Origin: Cyclina sinensis
Taxonomy: Eukaryota > Mollusca > Bivalvia > Venerida > Veneridae
Direction: 5' to 3'
Assembly (NCBI GenBank): GCA_012932295.1
Contig: JAAONU010000019.1
Coordinates: 20,159,908 to 20,223,907, forward strand
DNA length: 64,000 nucleotides
Numbering within the stretch: the stretch's first letter is position 1; each line of letters starts with the position of its first letter. The notes under the pieces are model-generated. The model was not told the DNA's origin. It did no database searches and worked only from the letters and a program-made list of their open reading frames with translations. The translations under genes were made by a program, and so were the position numbers. This document shows positions 62,622 through 64,000 of the stretch, in pieces.

Positions 62622-63680
62622 TTATTCAGCATTATTTTTGCGCACTGTATTTCTTCTAAATACCGTTCCTAAAGCAAAGAGTAGCGGTGCTATCAGCTCT
62701 TTCACTGCATTTCTAATCTCACTTATCTGTATACCGTGCAGTACCGGATTAAATAAAGAATTCAGCGTTTGAAACTGATATAGAAGAAACATTAACGCAG
62801 CAGGTCTTTCTATTTCGATATTCATGAGAACAAACATAGAAATAGGCGGCAGTGAAGTAATGATTGAAATAATCAGAACAAAAAATAGATACTTAAACGC
62901 CCTACGTTGCAAAATTTGTCTCCGGCTTTGGGCGTTACATGTGCTCGATTTTTCGAAGTGTTTCAGGGTAATCATTGAACTAATATAAAATATGGCTAAA
63001 AGAAACAAAACTCCAGAGTATAGAGCACACAACAGTATCATCAAAATAGGTTTTTCAAAAACGTTTGGTGATAGGCAACCATTTACAGTTTGGCGCTCTG
63101 CGTATATCACCCTTATCAAAAATACTGGTAAATGGCAGCAGAAACTAATAAGCCATGGAGTAATAATGTAGATTGTCGCCGATTTAGAACTTTGACTGGT
63201 GCCCGCTGCGGGTCTGGTTGCCTTCCGTAGAACAAACCACCTTCTGATAGACAGAGAACACAAGTTCAAAAGGACAGCAAATTGCGCCACACTATTTATA
63301 GTTAGAATAGTCCTACAGGCGCTACTACTTCTACAAATTATTTCCAACCTTGTACAAAAGAACAATGTAGGTATAACTCCAGCTATTAGGTCCGTTACAT
63401 TCAGACAAAGTATCTGTTTGAAAATCACTTCAGGAATTTTGGCGCGATGTGTCCTCAGACAGTACAGAGTAACACTATTAAAAATGACGGTCAAAATACT
63501 AATAACAGCACTTACTGAGAGTGACACAACACTGATATGATTCACCTCAGCGTCAATGTTCAAAGAATTGTTTTCAGTGAAGTGTTCAAAATCTGCGCTT
63601 CTGTTATATACCATATCTAAATTCTGTTCGATCAACCAATAATAATTTCTTGAATACTTCCAATTCCAGGTGAACCACAC
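62622..63680 (-). CDS. Class A (rhodopsin-like) GPCR, orphan, 352 codons, single exon
   Basis: An intact seven-helix receptor. The N-terminus (residues 1-49) has no clear signal peptide and has sequons at N26 and N37. Helices lie at about 50-76 (N68 as residue 1.50), 86-110 (LNVTD, D97 as 2.50), 124-150, 168-190 (W176 as 4.50), 211-238, 261-286 (SLPP, P279) and 293-317. C122 at the top of helix 3 and C202 in loop 2 would form the conserved disulfide. The helix-3 end reads SIRRWF in place of DRY. Helix 7 ends NPVLH in place of NPxxY (N311, P312, H315). The tail is short and basic without a palmitoylation cysteine. Length and layout are normal for the class. A start at M23 is possible, but the first ATG keeps both sequons as does M23. 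Ligand unknown. It would act at the plasma membrane through G proteins. It is the only convincing host gene here. Confidence 0.88.
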   Translation of the reverse strand: MWFTWNWKYSRNYYWLIEQNLDMVYNRSADFEHFTENNSLNIDAEVNHISVVSLSVSAVISILTVIFNSVTLYCLRTHRAKIPEVIFKQILCLNVTDLIAGVIPTLFFCTRLEIICRSSSACRTILTINSVAQFAVLLNLCSLSIRRWFVLRKATRPAAGTSQSSKSATIYIITPWLISFCCHLPVFLIRVIYAERQTVNGCLSPNVFEKPILMILLCALYSGVLFLLAIFYISSMITLKHFEKSSTCNAQSRRQILQRRAFKYLFFVLIISIITSLPPISMFVLMNIEIERPAALMFLLYQFQTLNSLFNPVLHGIQISEIRNAVKELIAPLLFALGTVFRRNTVRKNNAE

Positions 63681-63930
63681 AAAATCATGTCCAACAGTTA
63701 TTTACAATTTGTCGCCAGGTATACATCATAGTAAGTGCTCAGTTTTTCTGGTATCTGGCAGTCTATATATATCTCTCTCTATATATATATCAATGAGAAG
63801 GGAGGAGGGCTGTGTAAAAAGCATCCCAAACGTATGATTGTGTTGAGAAAGAAGCGTGTTTTAAATCAGGAACAAATACTTCTAAATACTGTAGCATTTT
63901 ATCACGCATACATGAAATAAAATCGCCTTA
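63681..63930. other. Upstream region of the GPCR, with a short microsatellite
   Basis: Holds a TATATATATCTCTCTCTATA-type dinucleotide tract at about 63764-63792. This is on the 5' side of the minus-strand GPCR, some 85-110 bp before its first ATG. No clear TATA box or initiator could be assigned, since the microsatellite itself is TATA-like. The 61-codon plus-strand frame at 63735-63920 has no motif. Confidence 0.5.
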
Positions 63931-63985
63931 AATTGCTTTCTATATCTTGTGCTATCTCTCCCAACCTGAAATGACTATCTATTCT
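63925..63985 (+). repeat. Partial copy of the 58.6-kb repeat
   Basis: TTGCTTTCTATATCTTGTGC, TATCTCTCCCAACCTGAAAT and a closing GGGGCATTGCC correspond to TGCTTTCTGTATCTTGCACT, ATCCTCCCCAACCTGAAAAA and GAGGGCGTCGGTC at 58668-58738. The copy runs off the end of the window. Confidence 0.65.
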
Positions 63986-64000
63986 AGGGGCATTGCCCGT

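Noticed and set aside
63199..63540. 113-codon plus-strand frame
   Set aside because: Exact antisense overlap with the GPCR coding sequence.

Overview
The window is AT-rich eukaryotic DNA. It is most likely from a bivalve mollusc, a clam- or mussel-like genome. This rests on the dispersed repeat families present, recognised from general knowledge of bivalve genomes and not from a search: tandem cores of about 120-190 bp followed by GACGGACG-type tetranucleotide tracts and a terminal hairpin, and elements beginning ACAAGAGGGCC...GCTCACCTGAG. No rRNA gene, canonical tRNA gene, CRISPR array or bacterial-style operon is seen. Almost everything is repetitive. One intact single-exon gene is visible, a class A GPCR on the minus strand at the right end (62622-63680).

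Layout. 1-2.2 kb: degenerate tandem repeat. 2.2-4.57 kb: tandem core of about 167 bp. 4.76-5.21 kb: remnant of a LINE reverse-transcriptase C-terminus (minus). 5.25-27.63 kb: a 22-kb satellite (satellite 1) of about 82- and 90-bp monomers with higher-order duplications of about 2.0-2.3 and 4.69 kb. 27.87-28.12 kb: fragment of a core repeat of about 155 bp. 28.26-28.96 and 29.50-29.98 kb: two decayed DNA-transposon proteins, the second clearly a Mutator-like (MULE) transposase tail. 30.13-43.93 kb: a second satellite (satellite 2), monomer about 145 bp, with a 1.19-1.33-kb higher-order repeat in its middle. It is interrupted at 30281-32005 by a transposon flanked by TTAA.

44.1-45.98 kb: a composite element with a 155-bp core, interrupted by a CpG-rich, TA-flanked inverted-repeat element (44256-45081). 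46-50.3 kb: mostly unassigned, with a pogo/CENP-B-like transposase relic at 47.41-47.80 kb. 50.34-52.10 kb: an element with a 167-bp core and a strong terminal hairpin. 52.57-53.59 kb: an older relative of the 44.3-kb element. 53.98-54.42 kb: a TTAA-flanked MITE. 54.48-55.17 kb: a 156-bp tandem core split by a tRNA-related SINE with 13-bp target duplications. 55.44-56.15 kb: another core-plus-hairpin family. 56.2-62.6 kb: low-copy DNA with short repeats and no confident gene.

The elements do not form a pathway. The window records nested insertion: three insertions (TTAA element, TA element, SINE) sit inside tandem repeats whose neighbouring monomers show the empty site. The most unusual structure is satellite 1. 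Its two monomer types differ by an 8-bp insertion that creates a perfect 14-bp palindrome, and most monomers carry two splice-donor-like GTAAGT motifs.
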